Shown: positions 13,038 through 13,135 of the stretch, in pieces
How positions within the stretch are numbered: position 1 is the stretch's first letter
Layout of the letters: each line of letters begins with the position of its first letter
DNA from: UBA7683 sp964643895
Lineage (GTDB): Bacteria > Patescibacteriota > Saccharimonadia > Saccharimonadales > UBA7683
Length of the DNA stretch: 13,135 nucleotides
Reading direction: 5' to 3'
Assembly (NCBI GenBank): GCA_964643895.1
Contig: CAZXUE010000024.1
Span: forward strand, 1-13,135
Program-made: the position numbers and the translations under genes
The notes under the pieces: generated by a model
Databases searched by the model: none
What the model saw: the letters and a program-made list of their open reading frames with translations, nothing else
Told to the model about the DNA's origin: nothing

Positions 13038-13072
13038 ACTATTATTATCGTATCTTTTATATTATTTGTCAA
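13038..13072 (-). promoter_or_regulatory. Leaderless promoter of the DUF1704 gene
   Basis: Perfect TTGACA (13072-13067), 17-bp spacer, GATAAT (13049-13044), 6 nt, then the GTG start at 13037. No Shine-Dalgarno sequence is present. It is divergent from the promoter at 13096, with the two -35 boxes 23 bp apart. Confidence 0.75.
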
Positions 13073-13095
13073 TATAATACATAGGCACTTATACC

Positions 13096-13130
13096 TTGAC
13101 TACAAGTAATCTCTCCTCTACAATAGAGGT
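13096..13130 (+). promoter_or_regulatory. Leaderless promoter of a gene running off the right edge
   Basis: TTGACT (13096-13101), 17-bp spacer, TACAAT (13119-13124), then AGAGGT and an ATG at 13131. AGAGG is only 1 nt from the ATG, too close for a working Shine-Dalgarno sequence. The geometry equals that of the divergent DUF1704 promoter. Confidence 0.7.
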
Positions 13131-13135
13131 ATGGA
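13131..13135 (+). CDS. Start of a rightward gene truncated by the window edge
   Basis: Only ATGGA is visible, so the product cannot be identified. It is called because a near-consensus promoter ends 6 nt before the ATG. Confidence 0.4.

Noticed and set aside
1..13135. UGA recoded as glycine, as in SR1 and Gracilibacteria
   Set aside because: TGA ends the phosphatase, retropepsin-like and ATP-grasp genes at sensible family lengths, two of them in ATGA overlaps, and no gene needs read-through.

Overview
The window looks like part of a small, gene-dense bacterial genome, most likely Patescibacteria/CPR and probably near Candidatus Saccharibacteria. The reasons are short intergenic gaps, genes overlapping by 4-41 nt, a ComEC without its C-terminal hydrolase domain, and a secreted lamin-tail protein with Cys/Arg-rich 'RNPETNRCR' repeats that I associate with this lineage. 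The lineage call is an inference, with no 16S or marker tree behind it. TGA works as a stop at several gene ends, including two ATGA overlaps, so the code is standard and not the UGA=Gly code of SR1/Gracilibacteria. One assembly gap (10 Ns) lies inside a tRNA gene.

Layout. Positions 1-172 are non-coding and hold a strong leftward promoter (TTGACA-N17-TATTAT) for a gene outside the window. From 173 to 5375 five genes run leftward: comEC, yebC, a lamin-tail-domain surface protein, an inositol-monophosphatase-family phosphatase and ruvC. Next come an MTH1-like Nudix hydrolase (5456-5938) and tRNA-Lys(UUU) (5984-6063), each followed by a clear intrinsic terminator. From 8614 leftward to 6239 runs a likely operon: a RimB-like retropepsin-fold protease, the ATP-grasp glutamate ligase RimK, a membrane-anchored DUF192 protein and a small membrane protein. 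Divergent from it, at 8722-10964, are an ATP-grasp ligase and a GT4 glycosyltransferase joined by an ATGA overlap. Converging on these with zero spacing are a Stealth-like sugar-phosphate transferase homologue (10965-11693) and a DUF1704/MATCAP-type HExxxH metallopeptidase (11730-13037). The window ends at the start of another rightward gene (ATG at 13131).

How the genes may work together. The left part is housekeeping (recombination, DNA uptake, translation, nucleotide sanitation). The right 5 kb combines two ATP-grasp ligases, a retropepsin-like protease, a metallo-carboxypeptidase-family enzyme and two sugar-transfer enzymes. That is a concentration of ligate-and-trim chemistry on peptide tails and possibly cell-surface glycans.

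The most striking regulatory pattern is that most gene starts outside operons sit 6-9 nt after a -10 hexamer with no Shine-Dalgarno sequence, as expected for leaderless mRNAs. This also corrects three start sites. The second notable pattern is a run of eight cysteines spaced exactly 13 residues apart in the surface protein.
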